The notes under the pieces: model-generated
Seen by the model: only the letters and a program-made list of their open reading frames with translations
Databases searched by the model: none
Told to the model about the DNA's origin: nothing
In this document: positions 55,077-64,000 of the stretch, piece after piece
Numbering within the stretch: position 1 is the stretch's first letter
Layout of the letters: every line of letters begins with the position of its first letter
Position numbers and translations under genes: made by a program
From: Chloroflexota bacterium
GTDB taxonomy: Bacteria > Chloroflexota > Anaerolineae > Anaerolineales > Villigracilaceae
Assembly: GCA_013112685.1 (NCBI GenBank)
Contig: JABFGC010000002.1
Coordinates: 1,808,902 to 1,872,901 of the forward strand
Reading direction: 5' to 3'
Length of the DNA: 64,000 nucleotides

Positions 55077-57774
55077 ATGGAACAAAACAATTACTGGCAT
55101 ACCCAAAGCACGGATCAGGCGTTTGCCCAACTCGATGGCGGGCAGACAGGTCTAAGTCAGAATGAGGCGGAGGCGCGCCTGGCAAAATTCGGACCGAACG
55201 AGATTCAGTCCGCGCGCCGCGTCTCGCCGTGGGAGATCCTGATTGACCAGTTCAAGAACGTATTGATTCTCATCCTGCTCGGCGCGACTGCCATCTCGCT
55301 GTTTCTGGGGCACGGCGTCGAGTCCATCGTCATCGCGGTGATCGTGTTGTTCGCCGTACTGCTCGGCTTCATTCAGGAGTACCGCGCCGAACGCGCTATC
55401 GAAGCCGCGCGGCAAATGGCGGCGCCCACCGCCACCGTCTTTGCGCGACGGGCAGGAAGTGAAAGCGCCCGCGCGCGAAGTGGTTCCCGGCGACGTGGTC
55501 ATTTTACACATGGGCGACCGCATCCCCGCCGACGGGCGTTTGATCGAATCCGTCAATTTGCAGGTGGAGGAAGCCGCGCTGACGGGCGAATCGGTGCCGG
55601 TGGAAAAACACACCGACCCGCTTCCCACCGAGGGCCCTGCCAGTGGGCGACCGCAAGAACATGGTCTACGCCGGGACCCGCCGTCACCTACGGGCGCGGA
55701 CGCGCGCTGATCGTCGCAACAGGCATGCAGACCGAGTTCGGCAAGATCGCGCAGCTGCTGCAAACCGTCGAAACCACCAAAACTCCGCTCCAGCAAAACT
55801 TGGATAAAGTCGGCGCCTTGCTGGCGCGCGCGGCGTTCGTGGTGGTTGCCATCATCGTCGCGCTCGGTCTCCTGCGCGGACAACCCTTCATCGAAATGCT
55901 CATCTTCGGCATTGCGCTGGCGGTGGCGGTCGTGCCTGAAGCCCTGCCCGCGGTCGTGACCATCTCGCTCGCCATCGGCGTGCAGAAGATGGTCAAACGC
56001 CATGCGCTCATCCGCCGCCTGCCTGCGGTGGAGACGCTCGGTAGCACGTCGGTGATCTGTTCCGATAAAACCGGCACGCTCACCAAAGACGAAATGACCG
56101 TGCGCAAGATTTATATCGCGGGTCAGGTCTTCCACGTCAGCGGTTCGGGGTATGCGCCGGTCGGTCATTTCTCCGCCAACGGCGGGACGAAAACTGAACC
56201 CACCGACGAACTGAAACACCTGCTCACTGCCGCGGCGCTCGCCTCCGATGCGAAACTTATCAAGAACGGCAACAACGGCTCGGAAAGCGATTGGGACATC
56301 AAGGGCGACCCCACCGAAGGCGCGCTCATCGTCGCCGCCGCCAAAGCCGGTCTTAAGAAAGAGGCGTTGGACCAGTCCCTTCCGCGCGTGCAGGAAATCC
56401 CGTTCACGTCCGGATCCAAGCGCATGACCACCCTTCATCAAACCGAAAAGGGGACGGTGGCGTACACCAAAGGCGCGCCCGAAATCATTTTGGAGAACTG
56501 CGATTCGATCCTCACCGCGAGCGGCGTGAAAAAACTGGATGACGCGGCACGCAGGCAGATCGTGGAGACCGGGCGGAATTTCGCAAGCCAGGCTTTGCGC
56601 GTGCTTGCCATCGCCTCCAAACCGGACGCGGTGATTGAATCTGCCCAGACGGGTATGACCTTCCTCGGGCTGGTCGGCATGATTGACCCGCCGCGCCCCG
56701 AAGCGAAGGAAGCGATTGCCGTCTGTGAAGAGGCGGGCATCCGCCCGGTGATGATCACCGGCGACCATCCCCTCACCGCCGAAGCCGTGGCGCGCGAATT
56801 GGGCTTGCTGAAAAACGGACGCGTGGTCACCGGCGCGGAACTCGATGACATCTCCGACGAGCAGTTCAAGCGCGAAGTGGAATCCATTGACGTGTACGCG
56901 CGCGTTTCTCCCGCTCACAAACTGCGCGTGGTGACGGCGTTACAGGCAAACGAACACATTGTCGCCATGACCGGCGATGGCGTCAACGACGCGCCCGCCC
57001 TCAAAAAAGCGGACATCGGCATTGCGATGGGCATCACTGGCACGGACGTAACCAAAGAAGCCGCTGCCATGACCCTGACCGACGATAACTTCGCTTCCAT
57101 CGTTGCCGCTGTGGAAGAAGGGCGCGGCGTGTTCGGCAACATCAAGAAATATCTGATGTACCTGCTTTCTTCGAATATCGGCGAAATCGGCTTGATGGCT
57201 GGCTCGGCTCTGTTGGGTCTGCCCCTGCCGCTGACCGCCGTGCAAATCCTCTACGTCAACCTCGCCACCGACGGCTTGCCCGCGCTGGCGCTCTCGGTGG
57301 ACCCGCCCGGAGAAGGACTTGATGAAGCGCAAGCCGCGTAATCCGCGCACGGGCATCTTCACCCGTCCCGTCGTGGCGCTGATGGTCGCAGGCGGGATTT
57401 GGCCCACGATCATCAACCTCGGCTTGTTCGTCTGGGCGTTGGATTCCGGGCGGAGTCTGGAAGAGGCAATGACAATGACCTTCGTCTCGCTGGTGCTGGT
57501 GCAGTTCTTCAAAGCCTACAACTTCCGCTCCGACCGTCACTCGGTCTTCAACCGTCCGTTCGAGAACAAGTGGCTGAATACCGCCATCCTCTGGGAAGCC
57601 GTGCTGCTGCTGTTGATCGTCTACATCCCCGCCCTGCATGAACCGTTCAACACCTTCAGCCTGCCGCTCGTGGACTGGGCGATCATCTTCGTCCTCTCGC
57701 TGACCATTTCCCCGGTGCTCGAGTTCGTGAAGTGGATGGAACGCATGGGCTGGCTCGGCAAGATGGAAGCGTAA
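55077..57774 (+). CDS. P2-type cation-transporting ATPase (Ca/Mn; frameshifts)
   Basis: About 895 residues once frames are joined (shifts near 55440, 55640 and 57318). The N-terminus has FGPNEIQ; actuator TGES in [13 protein letters not shown]4 [10 protein letters not shown]; phosphorylation [11 protein letters not shown]; hinge [21 protein letters not shown]; a C-terminal four-helix block. The PEALPA/M4 motif puts it with PMR1/SERCA-like pumps. With the yybP-ykoY riboswitch, Mn2+ export is the likely job. Confidence 0.9.
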
Positions 57775-57791
57775 AAACAAAAAGCATCAAA

Positions 57792-57827
57792 GACCTGACG
57801 GGTTTCGGAAACCCGTCAGGTCTTTTT
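57792..57827 (+). terminator. Terminator behind the P-type ATPase
   Basis: GACCTGACGGGTTTC and GAAACCCGTCAGGTC form a 15-bp stem with a 1-2-nt loop followed by TTTTT. The stem is the same sequence family as the palindromes around 49342-50035. Confidence 0.88.
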
Positions 57828-57885
57828 ATTATTCTGATACACTTGATCGGATTGGGTGAAATCGGAATAGGTCGGACCCGGCGAA

Positions 57886-59550
57886 TTACGGAGGGTTTGT
57901 CCACCAACGCGGATCGCAATCTTCAAAACCAACCAGGACGGTACGGTTCATAAGGTCGAAATAATATCGGTCCTCCTCAATGCCCGAAAAATCAATGTAC
58001 GTTTGGATTCGCCTCGGCAATTTTCTGCACGCTTTTGCAGGCTCATAATTCGGGGGCGCATTTCCCGAATAGCCGTTGAATGTCGCCCATCCGAGGCGCT
58101 GGGAGACAAGCATGGCATCCATCTCGGTCATCCAGGCTGGTTCGTCCGGGCTTCGCGCTGAAAACAAAATCGGGGATTTGGAATTCGGCATGGGGATATC
58201 CTGCTGCAATTCCTCCAGCCTTGCTTCGGCGTCGAACCGGTCATAGACGGTATGGTTGTAAAGGACAGATTCAAGCGCCATTAACAGAATCAGCGAATAG
58301 GCGCCAAAACAAATCACATTTTTATATCTTCCGGGAAACTTTAAAAGCACGTCCAACACCCAGGTTATGAAAAAGGCGACGGGCCAGATCAGAACCAATT
58401 CCAACCGGGTGATCCCGCGTATGCTGTTCAAGCCCGGCACACCGAAAAACAATTTGTAAAAGGAATAGCCCTGAATGTTTATCGTCAAAACCAGGGAAAT
58501 CATTACCGCCCAAAGATACAGCGCAGGCATTTTCGGGAATGGACGCAGAAAAGAAATTCCGGTTATCAAAAGAACCGCTGCGGCTAAACCGGGAAATAAC
58601 TGATGCTCGTGCCGGTTCGGAATATCCGACAAGGAGAGGCTGAAATTGCCCCATAAACCGGAGTTATCAGCCAGCAGGAAACTTTCCGGTCGAGGCAGGA
58701 GCGCCGATATTTCTTCCCAGGTTCTGACAAAACCGTACACCCTGGACACATGAAAATACGGGTACATCAATGCACCAAAAGCGATCAGCAAAGTCAGCGC
58801 CCACGACGCGAATAAGAACCTCCGCCGAACCGATGAACGCGCCCAATCGCCCAACAAATTATCGGCGAAATTGGAATAAATGGACCGTATGGAACGACTT
58901 CTCGAATCCATGACAATCATCAACAACGCCATCACAACTGTCAATGTGAATAAAAAAACGCCGATGTAAACGCTCAGGAAAAACTGTCCAACCATCGCAA
59001 GACAGAACAAAAGCGTTTTCTTGAGATCAGCCAATTGATACAGTTCCCACAAAGAATAACAAGCCAGGGGAACGAAGCACCGATACAACAATTGAGCGTG
59101 GTTCTCCTGCGCCAGGACCGGCAAGCCGAAAGCGAACAAAAAACCGCCCACGCCGACAGCCAGGGGATGAAACTTCGCTTTTGACAGCACGCCGGCGGCG
59201 CTGAAAAAATTCAGGCTATATCCAACCAGAAACCATCCCTGGAAAGACGACACGCCATCCAGTCCGGCAAATCGAAACAAGGCGTAGATTGGCGCCGAAC
59301 CGAGAAGGCTTTCGCTGAAAGCAATCGTATACGGGAAGGGGTAAAAAAATGGAGCGGACCAATAAGATGCGTCCAGTCGAATCAGCCAGCGATAGAAGTG
59401 TTCCAGGATGTAGTTGTTCAATCGAGAATCTCCCAAATCGCCCGGAACAAAAGCGAAATTGGAGCCCAGGGGAAGAAGTGCGCAAAAATATACGCCGACA
59501 CAAAAAACAAGGATGTACGCGTTATTCTTCAGGACTTGAAAAGGGTTCAT
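57886..59550 (-). CDS. Large polytopic membrane protein (GT-C/YfhO-like)
   Basis: 554 residues, about eleven to twelve transmembrane helices, early acidic loop PGDLGDSRLNNYILEH, and a soluble C-terminal part (ARLEELQQDIPMPNSKS). The layout is that of GT-C glycosyltransferase-like or YfhO-like proteins. Substrate unknown. AT content is higher than in the neighbours. Confidence 0.6.
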   Translation of the reverse strand: MNPFQVLKNNAYILVFCVGVYFCALLPLGSNFAFVPGDLGDSRLNNYILEHFYRWLIRLDASYWSAPFFYPFPYTIAFSESLLGSAPIYALFRFAGLDGVSSFQGWFLVGYSLNFFSAAGVLSKAKFHPLAVGVGGFLFAFGLPVLAQENHAQLLYRCFVPLACYSLWELYQLADLKKTLLFCLAMVGQFFLSVYIGVFLFTLTVVMALLMIVMDSRSRSIRSIYSNFADNLLGDWARSSVRRRFLFASWALTLLIAFGALMYPYFHVSRVYGFVRTWEEISALLPRPESFLLADNSGLWGNFSLSLSDIPNRHEHQLFPGLAAAVLLITGISFLRPFPKMPALYLWAVMISLVLTINIQGYSFYKLFFGVPGLNSIRGITRLELVLIWPVAFFITWVLDVLLKFPGRYKNVICFGAYSLILLMALESVLYNHTVYDRFDAEARLEELQQDIPMPNSKSPILFSARSPDEPAWMTEMDAMLVSQRLGWATFNGYSGNAPPNYEPAKACRKLPRRIQTYIDFSGIEEDRYYFDLMNRTVLVGFEDCDPRWWTNPP

Positions 59551-59579
59551 TGACCGAGCCTTTTAAATTTATCAACGTT

Positions 59580-61260
59580 TCATACCGTCATCGCACACCC
59601 ATCCGCACGCGGATCGCTTCCGCCGCACAGCACGCCGGATTCATCGCGCAAAATCACCTGTCCGCGCCCGAACAACGCGCGCTCGTAGCCGCTTACTTCA
59701 TACAATGGATGCCCCATCTTTTGCAGGGCGTCCATGGTTGTTTTTGGCATCCCTTCTTCGACGGCGACGCGCCCGCCCGACTCTTCCACGTCAATGCAGA
59801 AGCGCGGCAGATCCAACGCGGACTGCGGGTCGAGTCCCGCATCTTTCAGCGCGGAGAGCACTTGCACGTGTCCCTGCGGCTGCATGAATCCACCCATCAC
59901 GCCGTAGGAGGCGTAAAGCATCTCCCCCTCACCCCCGGCTCTGCCTTCACCCTGTCCTTTGGACATCCCTCTCCCGGTGGGAGAGGGAACACGTGTGACC
60001 ATTGCAGGGATGATGGTGTGATACGGTCGTTTGCGCGGCGCGAGGCAGTTGGGGTGATTCGGGTCGAGGCTGAAGTTATGTCCGCGGTTTTGCAGGGTGA
60101 AGCCCCAGCCCTTCGGCACGATGCCCGTGCCAAAACCCATGTAATTGCTGTTGATGAACGAGCAGGCATTGCCCATCCCGTCCACCACGCTCAAATAGAC
60201 GGTATCCGACGATGCAACGGGTGCGCCGCGTTGGAAATCAAGTGTTGCGTGGTGCGTGTTGATTAACTTGCGGCGTTCACCTGCATACTCTTTCGAGAGC
60301 AACTCCTTCACCGGTATCTTTGCAAACGCCGGGTCACTCACATACCACTTCGCATCGGCAAACGCGAGGCGCAGGGCTTCGATCATCAAGTGCATCTTTT
60401 CGGGCGAGGTCGCATCCAGCGCAGCCAGGTCAAAGCCTTCGAGGATGTTCAACGCGATGAGCGCCGTGATGCCCTGTCCGTTCGGCGGGCATTCGTACAC
60501 ACGCAGTCCGCGATAATCAACCGAGATGGGATTCTCCCACGTGGACACATGCGACGCGAGGTCTTCAGCAGACACGCATCCCCCCGCCTCTTTGATTACG
60601 GTGACAATTGATTCAGCAATGGGACCTTGGTAAAACCCGACAGCGCCCTGCTCCGCCACCACTTTGAACGTGCGCGCCAAGCGGGGTCGCGGAAGACTTC
60701 GCCAGCCTTTGGCGCGCACCCGTCAATGGTCAATTCCCGCCCGTTCAACGCGGACTTGAGTTGTCGCTCCGCGCCGCGCGCCCAAAAGTGAGCTGTGATC
60801 GGCGCGACGGGAAAGCCTTCCTCCGCGAGTCGAATCGCAGGCGCGAGGATTTCGGTCATCGAGAGCGAGCCGTGTTTCTCGATCAAGTCACACCAGCCCG
60901 CGCACGCCCGGGGATGGTAATGGTATGCGGGTGAAACGGCGGCAAACTGTCGGCGAGGAGTCCCTCGCGCTTTAGCCGATCAAGCGTCAGCGCGGACGAG
61001 GCGCGCCCCGATCCGTTCAGGGCGGTGACTTGCTTGGTCTGTGAGTCAAAATACAAGGCGAACATATCCCCGCCGATTCCCGTTGAGGTCGGCTCGGTGA
61101 CGTTCAGCGCGGCGGCGGCGGCAACAGCGGCATCCGCGGCATTGCCGCCTTTGGAAAGAACCTCGATGCCTGCGGCACTTGCCAGCGGCTGTGAGGTGGC
61201 GACAATTCCGCGGCGGGAGTAAACGGGCGAACGACGGGAGGGGAAGGTAGTGGTGGTCAT
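59580..61260 (-). CDS. ggt: Gamma-glutamyltranspeptidase (frameshifts, repeat inside)
   Basis: ATG 61260 starts; GGNAADAAVAAAAALNVTEPTS is the family opening and SDTVYLSVVDGMGN holds the Thr region for autocleavage. It transfers or hydrolyses gamma-glutamyl groups (glutathione). Frames shift near 60885 and 60690. Residues VPSPTGRGMSKGQGEG are encoded by a palindromic repeat (59925-59990) that inserts about 23 residues in frame ahead of MLYASYGVMGG. No clear signal peptide. Confidence 0.88.
59925..59990. repeat. Palindromic repeat inside ggt
   Basis: CCCTCTCCCGGTGGGAGAGGG with upstream CCCCTCACCCCCGGCTCTGC matches the intergenic repeat at 27421-27475. The length keeps the reading frame. Confidence 0.82.
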
Positions 61261-61266
61261 GGGAAT

Positions 61267-61353
61267 CCCTTTTTGACGATGGACGATAGACCGCAGACCA
61301 CACCGTACTTGCGCTCGGTGCAAGTGTGGTCAATCGTCCATCGTCTATGGTCT
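61267..61353. repeat. Inverted repeat between ggt and the lipoprotein gene
   Basis: GACGATGGACGATAGACC and CCATCGTCTATGGTC-like arms, with ACTTGC/GCAAGT at the centre (61307-61325). It may terminate or separate the divergent transcripts. Confidence 0.55.
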
Positions 61354-61386
61354 GATGGAAGTATAATCCCATCAACGAGGTGGACG

Positions 61387-62829
61387 ATGAAAAAACTCCT
61401 CTCCCTTTTCTTTGCGATCAGCCTGACCCTCTCCGCGTGCGGGACGGCGGTGACTCAGTCCGCGCCGCCTGCTCAAACAGGAATGCCGACATTGACACCA
61501 ACAGCAACGCAGACGCCCACAGCCACCACACCTGCACTTGCGCCAGGTGCAAGTGTCACGCCCCTACCCACCATTCCAACCTTCACCCCGACCTTTGATG
61601 TCTCGACGATTGTCACAGTTACACCGGCGGAAAAGGCATGCCGAAGTGTAGATCAAACTTTAGAAATAGACCTCGGATACAAGAAAATGGAAGCTTGTAT
61701 AAATTCCGCAAGGGCAAACAACCAAGACACTTTCACATGCCTAAATCAGAATTTATATAATGAAATTTTAAACTACCTCAACTTGGGGGGAGATATAAAT
61801 AAAATAGTCTTACAGTTAGAGGAAGAATTTAAGGGCTATGATAGAAATAAATATTTCAATTATATAGATCTAACAGGGGATTCTCTACTTGATCTTCTCT
61901 TGCGTGACACAATGGGATTCTATACGGGAGGGTTTTATATCTACAATTGCACTAATGGAGAATACAAAATCAACTTTGACGCACATCAAGATACAGGAAT
62001 GGAAGTTTACTCCATTCAAGACATCAACTTAAATGGCTTGCCGGAAATCGTGTTTCTTATTGAAAACACTGTGCTAATAATATTCGAATGGGATGGCAGT
62101 TTATTTGCTGAAAAATTAGGCATTAGAGATTACGGGGAAAGCCAATATACAATCAACGATACAAATAACGATGGACTGAAAGAAATAATACTCTCTCGAG
62201 GATATCCTCCTTTTTTTGGAAGTGATGAGGTTCCCTGGCGACACTACACTTCAATCTATGTTTGGAATGGATCATCGTACACTCTCGAGGCGAAAGAGTT
62301 CGAATACCCTACTTACAGGTTCCAGGCAATTCAAGATGCAGATAATTACGTGCGCGCTGGATTATATGGGAATGCTTTTTCCTATTATCAAGCTGCCATT
62401 TCAGATAACAAACTAGATTGGTGGACTCCAGAAAGACATGAGTTCTTGATTTCAACATGGCTCATTCCAAATCCCCCTACACCGCCCTCATCATTACAGC
62501 CCGACCTCTCTGAATACCCCCGCCTTGCCGCCTACGCCTACTACCGCATCATGCTCCTCCATCTCGTGCAGGGACAGGATGCTGAAGCCGCGTCTACATA
62601 CCAAACCCTGCAAGATACCTTTGGTTCAAATCCGTACGCCGCTCCCTACGTAGAAATGGCAACTGCATTCTGGGAGGCGTACCAGTCCACAAAGCGGGTG
62701 TATGATGGCTGCGCAGCGGCAATCCAATACGCGGCGGAACACCCGGAGATTCTCATTCCGCTCGGCAGCGACTATCACGGGGCGCAAAGTCATATCTACG
62801 AGCCTGCGGATGTCTGTCCGTTCAGGTAA
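61387..62829 (+). CDS. Secreted lipoprotein with FG-GAP-like repeats
   Basis: ATG 61387 gives the signal MKKLLSLFF to LSAC, followed by a Thr/Pro linker. The middle has DINLNGLPEIVFLIEN and NDTNNDGLKEIILSRGYPP, Ca-binding-like loops of FG-GAP/VCBS repeats. The C-terminal 120 residues are helical (TPR-like). The middle (61620-62480) is clearly AT-rich while both ends are GC-rich, suggesting a mosaic. 481 residues. Confidence 0.75.
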   Translation: MKKLLSLFFAISLTLSACGTAVTQSAPPAQTGMPTLTPTATQTPTATTPALAPGASVTPLPTIPTFTPTFDVSTIVTVTPAEKACRSVDQTLEIDLGYKKMEACINSARANNQDTFTCLNQNLYNEILNYLNLGGDINKIVLQLEEEFKGYDRNKYFNYIDLTGDSLLDLLLRDTMGFYTGGFYIYNCTNGEYKINFDAHQDTGMEVYSIQDINLNGLPEIVFLIENTVLIIFEWDGSLFAEKLGIRDYGESQYTINDTNNDGLKEIILSRGYPPFFGSDEVPWRHYTSIYVWNGSSYTLEAKEFEYPTYRFQAIQDADNYVRAGLYGNAFSYYQAAISDNKLDWWTPERHEFLISTWLIPNPPTPPSSLQPDLSEYPRLAAYAYYRIMLLHLVQGQDAEAASTYQTLQDTFGSNPYAAPYVEMATAFWEAYQSTKRVYDGCAAAIQYAAEHPEILIPLGSDYHGAQSHIYEPADVCPFR

Positions 62830-62876
62830 TGGTATAATCGCTTTACATCTTTTGTTCGATAAGGAGAAGTAAAACG

Positions 62877-63089
62877 ATGGAAGCGGTCACCATTTCATCA
62901 AAGTATCAGGTAGTCATCCCAAAAGAAGTACGGGAACAATTCAACTTAAAACCGGGGCAAAAGATCATGTTCATTCCCTATAACAATGTGCTTCATGTCG
63001 TTATCGTCCCTTCCATCAAACAGGCTCGCGGAATGCTCAAAGGCATCAATACCGACGTTAAACGTGAAGAAGTGGACGAGGAACGATAA
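62877..63089 (+). CDS. AbrB/MazE-type antitoxin
   Basis: 70 residues; swapped-hairpin AbrB fold: ISSKYQVVIPKEVREQFNLKPGQKI. AAGGAG precedes the ATG. The next gene starts 2 nt after its stop. Confidence 0.92.
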   Translation: MEAVTISSKYQVVIPKEVREQFNLKPGQKIMFIPYNNVLHVVIVPSIKQARGMLKGINTDVKREEVDEER

Positions 63090-63091
63090 TT

Positions 63092-63472
63092 ATGAACGTT
63101 GTGGACTCATCGGGATGGCTGGAATATTTTGGGGAAGGGAAAAACGCCAGTTTTTTTTCTCCGCCCATTGAAAAAACCGACCTATTGGTTGTTCCAACGA
63201 TCTGTATTTATGAAGTATTCAAACGCCTGTCGGACATTGTGAGTGAGGACGAAGCCTTGCGGGCGGCTGGAGTCATGTCGCTGGGGAAAGTCGTTGAGCT
63301 TAACCGTCAACTTGCCTTGAACGCCGCAAAAATTTCGCGCGAATTCAAACTTGCTCTCGCAGACAGCATCATCCTTGCCACGGCGCGCGCAAACAACGCC
63401 ACCCTTTGGACCCAGGATGAACATTTCAAGGATTTGGATGGGGTAAAGTACATCGAGAAGAAGTATTTTTAG
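63092..63472 (+). CDS. VapC-type PIN toxin
   Basis: 126 residues; MNVVDSSGWLEYF (first Asp), CIYEVFKRL (Glu), ALADSIILATARANNATLWTQD (acidic cluster). Ribonuclease toxin paired with the AbrB-type antitoxin. Confidence 0.92.
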   Translation: MNVVDSSGWLEYFGEGKNASFFSPPIEKTDLLVVPTICIYEVFKRLSDIVSEDEALRAAGVMSLGKVVELNRQLALNAAKISREFKLALADSIILATARANNATLWTQDEHFKDLDGVKYIEKKYF

Positions 63473-63480
63473 GTTAGAAA

Positions 63481-64000
63481 TCATCTCTTCAACCGCGGCA
63501 AAAACGCAGGCACCCGCCTGCAATATTCCTTCCAATCCCCGCCGAATTCCGCCGACAGCACGGCTTCTTCACGGAAGGCGCGAATCAGGAGCAGCGGTGA
63601 GAGGCAGGCAAAAAAGAAAGTCGTCCACGTAGCGTAGATCAACAACGCGCCAACAGCCGCTGTGATTAAGCCCGCATACATCGGATGACGCACGATGGCA
63701 TACGGTCCCGTTGTGACCAGTCGGTGATCGGCAAACAACTGCGCGCCAAACCCCGTGGAAACGAAATAATTCTCCCCGAGGGCGAGACGTCCCCACAGCA
63801 CAAACGTCATCCCTGGGAAATAAAGCAGCGACCCGATAACCAATACCCAGGCGCGAGCCTGCGGAGAGAAAGTCCATTTCAACGGAACCCAGCCCAGCCA
63901 GGCAATACCGAAGTAGAAAACTGCCGAGGCAAAATAGAACCACCAGTTCCTCAATAGTTTGCCGCCCCTGCCTGTGGAGCGACCGGCTCCCCGCCGTGTG
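63481..64000 (-). CDS. Isoprenylcysteine methyltransferase-like membrane protein (5' end outside window)
   Basis: Four hydrophobic segments and the C-terminal signature LVTTGPYAIVRHPMYAGLI with EEAVLSAEFGGDWKEYCRRV, typical of ICMT/PEMT-like methyltransferases. The frame is open from TTG 63954 to the window edge (GRGGKLLRNWW), so the true start lies beyond 64000. Confidence 0.85.
   Translation of the reverse strand, partial: TRRGAGRSTGRGGKLLRNWWFYFASAVFYFGIAWLGWVPLKWTFSPQARAWVLVIGSLLYFPGMTFVLWGRLALGENYFVSTGFGAQLFADHRLVTTGPYAIVRHPMYAGLITAAVGALLIYATWTTFFFACLSPLLLIRAFREEAVLSAEFGGDWKEYCRRVPAFLPRLKR

Noticed and set aside
55152..56918. 588-codon minus-strand frame opposite the P-type ATPase
   Set aside because: His/Arg-rich shadow; the plus strand encodes the DKTGT ATPase with all motifs.

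Overview
The window looks like a chromosomal piece of an uncultured Anaerolineae (Chloroflexota) bacterium. The evidence is indirect: GC-rich core genes, many lipoproteins with Thr/Pro-rich linkers, DUF5666/DUF5667/DUF3048 proteins, an atpAGDC-mreB cluster separate from atpBEFH, and many palindromic and heptameric repeats. Core genes carry about twenty single-base, mostly homopolymer, frameshifts, so the sequence is probably a long-read assembly with residual indels. Frameshifted housekeeping genes are therefore annotated as genes, not pseudogenes.

Region 1 (1-20,120) is an integron gene-cassette array. Eleven mostly AT-rich cassettes, genes nearly all on the + strand, are separated by about 130-bp GC-rich attC sites. 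In every cassette the first bases (GTTRRRY-type R') are exactly complementary to the R'' of that cassette's own attC, which is the signature of integrase-made cassettes. No integrase is visible; it would lie left of the window or be absent. Cargo includes two PD-(D/E)XK nuclease-like proteins, a winged-helix/NDT-like nucleotide-binding protein, a DUF2007 protein, several secreted lipoproteins, small membrane proteins and a membrane TPR protein. The attC sites are themselves hit by IS110/IS1111-type elements: one family three times (plus a terminal relic) at the same attC base and in the same orientation, and a second family once in the other attC arm. Both families have a 231-232-nt untranslated region upstream of the transposase, closed by a 13-bp inverted repeat, with internal segments matching the donor end and the attC target. 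This resembles IS110 bridge RNAs. An IS630 element cleanly interrupts one cassette gene after codon 4.

Region 2 (20,200-41,450) is core genome: mreB-like gene and F1-ATPase genes (minus), D-Ala-D-Ala ligase-like ATP-grasp gene, cold-shock gene, HerA-like ATPase, an ECF sigma/DUF5667 pair, two proteins with Asn/Asp-rich tails, a GT-C-like membrane protein, phospholipase D, a cyclase-like protein, murJ, a DUF212 gene and xseB-xseA.

Region 3 (41,600-49,000) has two toxin-antitoxin pairs, a HIT hydrolase, a DUF3048 lipoprotein carrying an inserted SdrD-B-like domain, an AlkD-like protein, and thiolase plus 3-hydroxyacyl-CoA dehydrogenase around a DinB-like gene.

Region 4 (49,300-64,000) opens with a four-fold tandem array of 'Shine-Dalgarno + N-terminal coding head + palindrome' leading into a 973-residue Roco (LRR-Roc-COR) protein. 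Next come a STAS protein and a LysM protein, then a yybP-ykoY manganese riboswitch with intrinsic terminator in front of a small membrane protein and a P2-type cation ATPase. A second large membrane protein, gamma-glutamyltranspeptidase with a palindromic repeat inside its coding sequence, a lipoprotein, an AbrB/PIN toxin-antitoxin pair and an isoprenylcysteine-methyltransferase-like protein follow.
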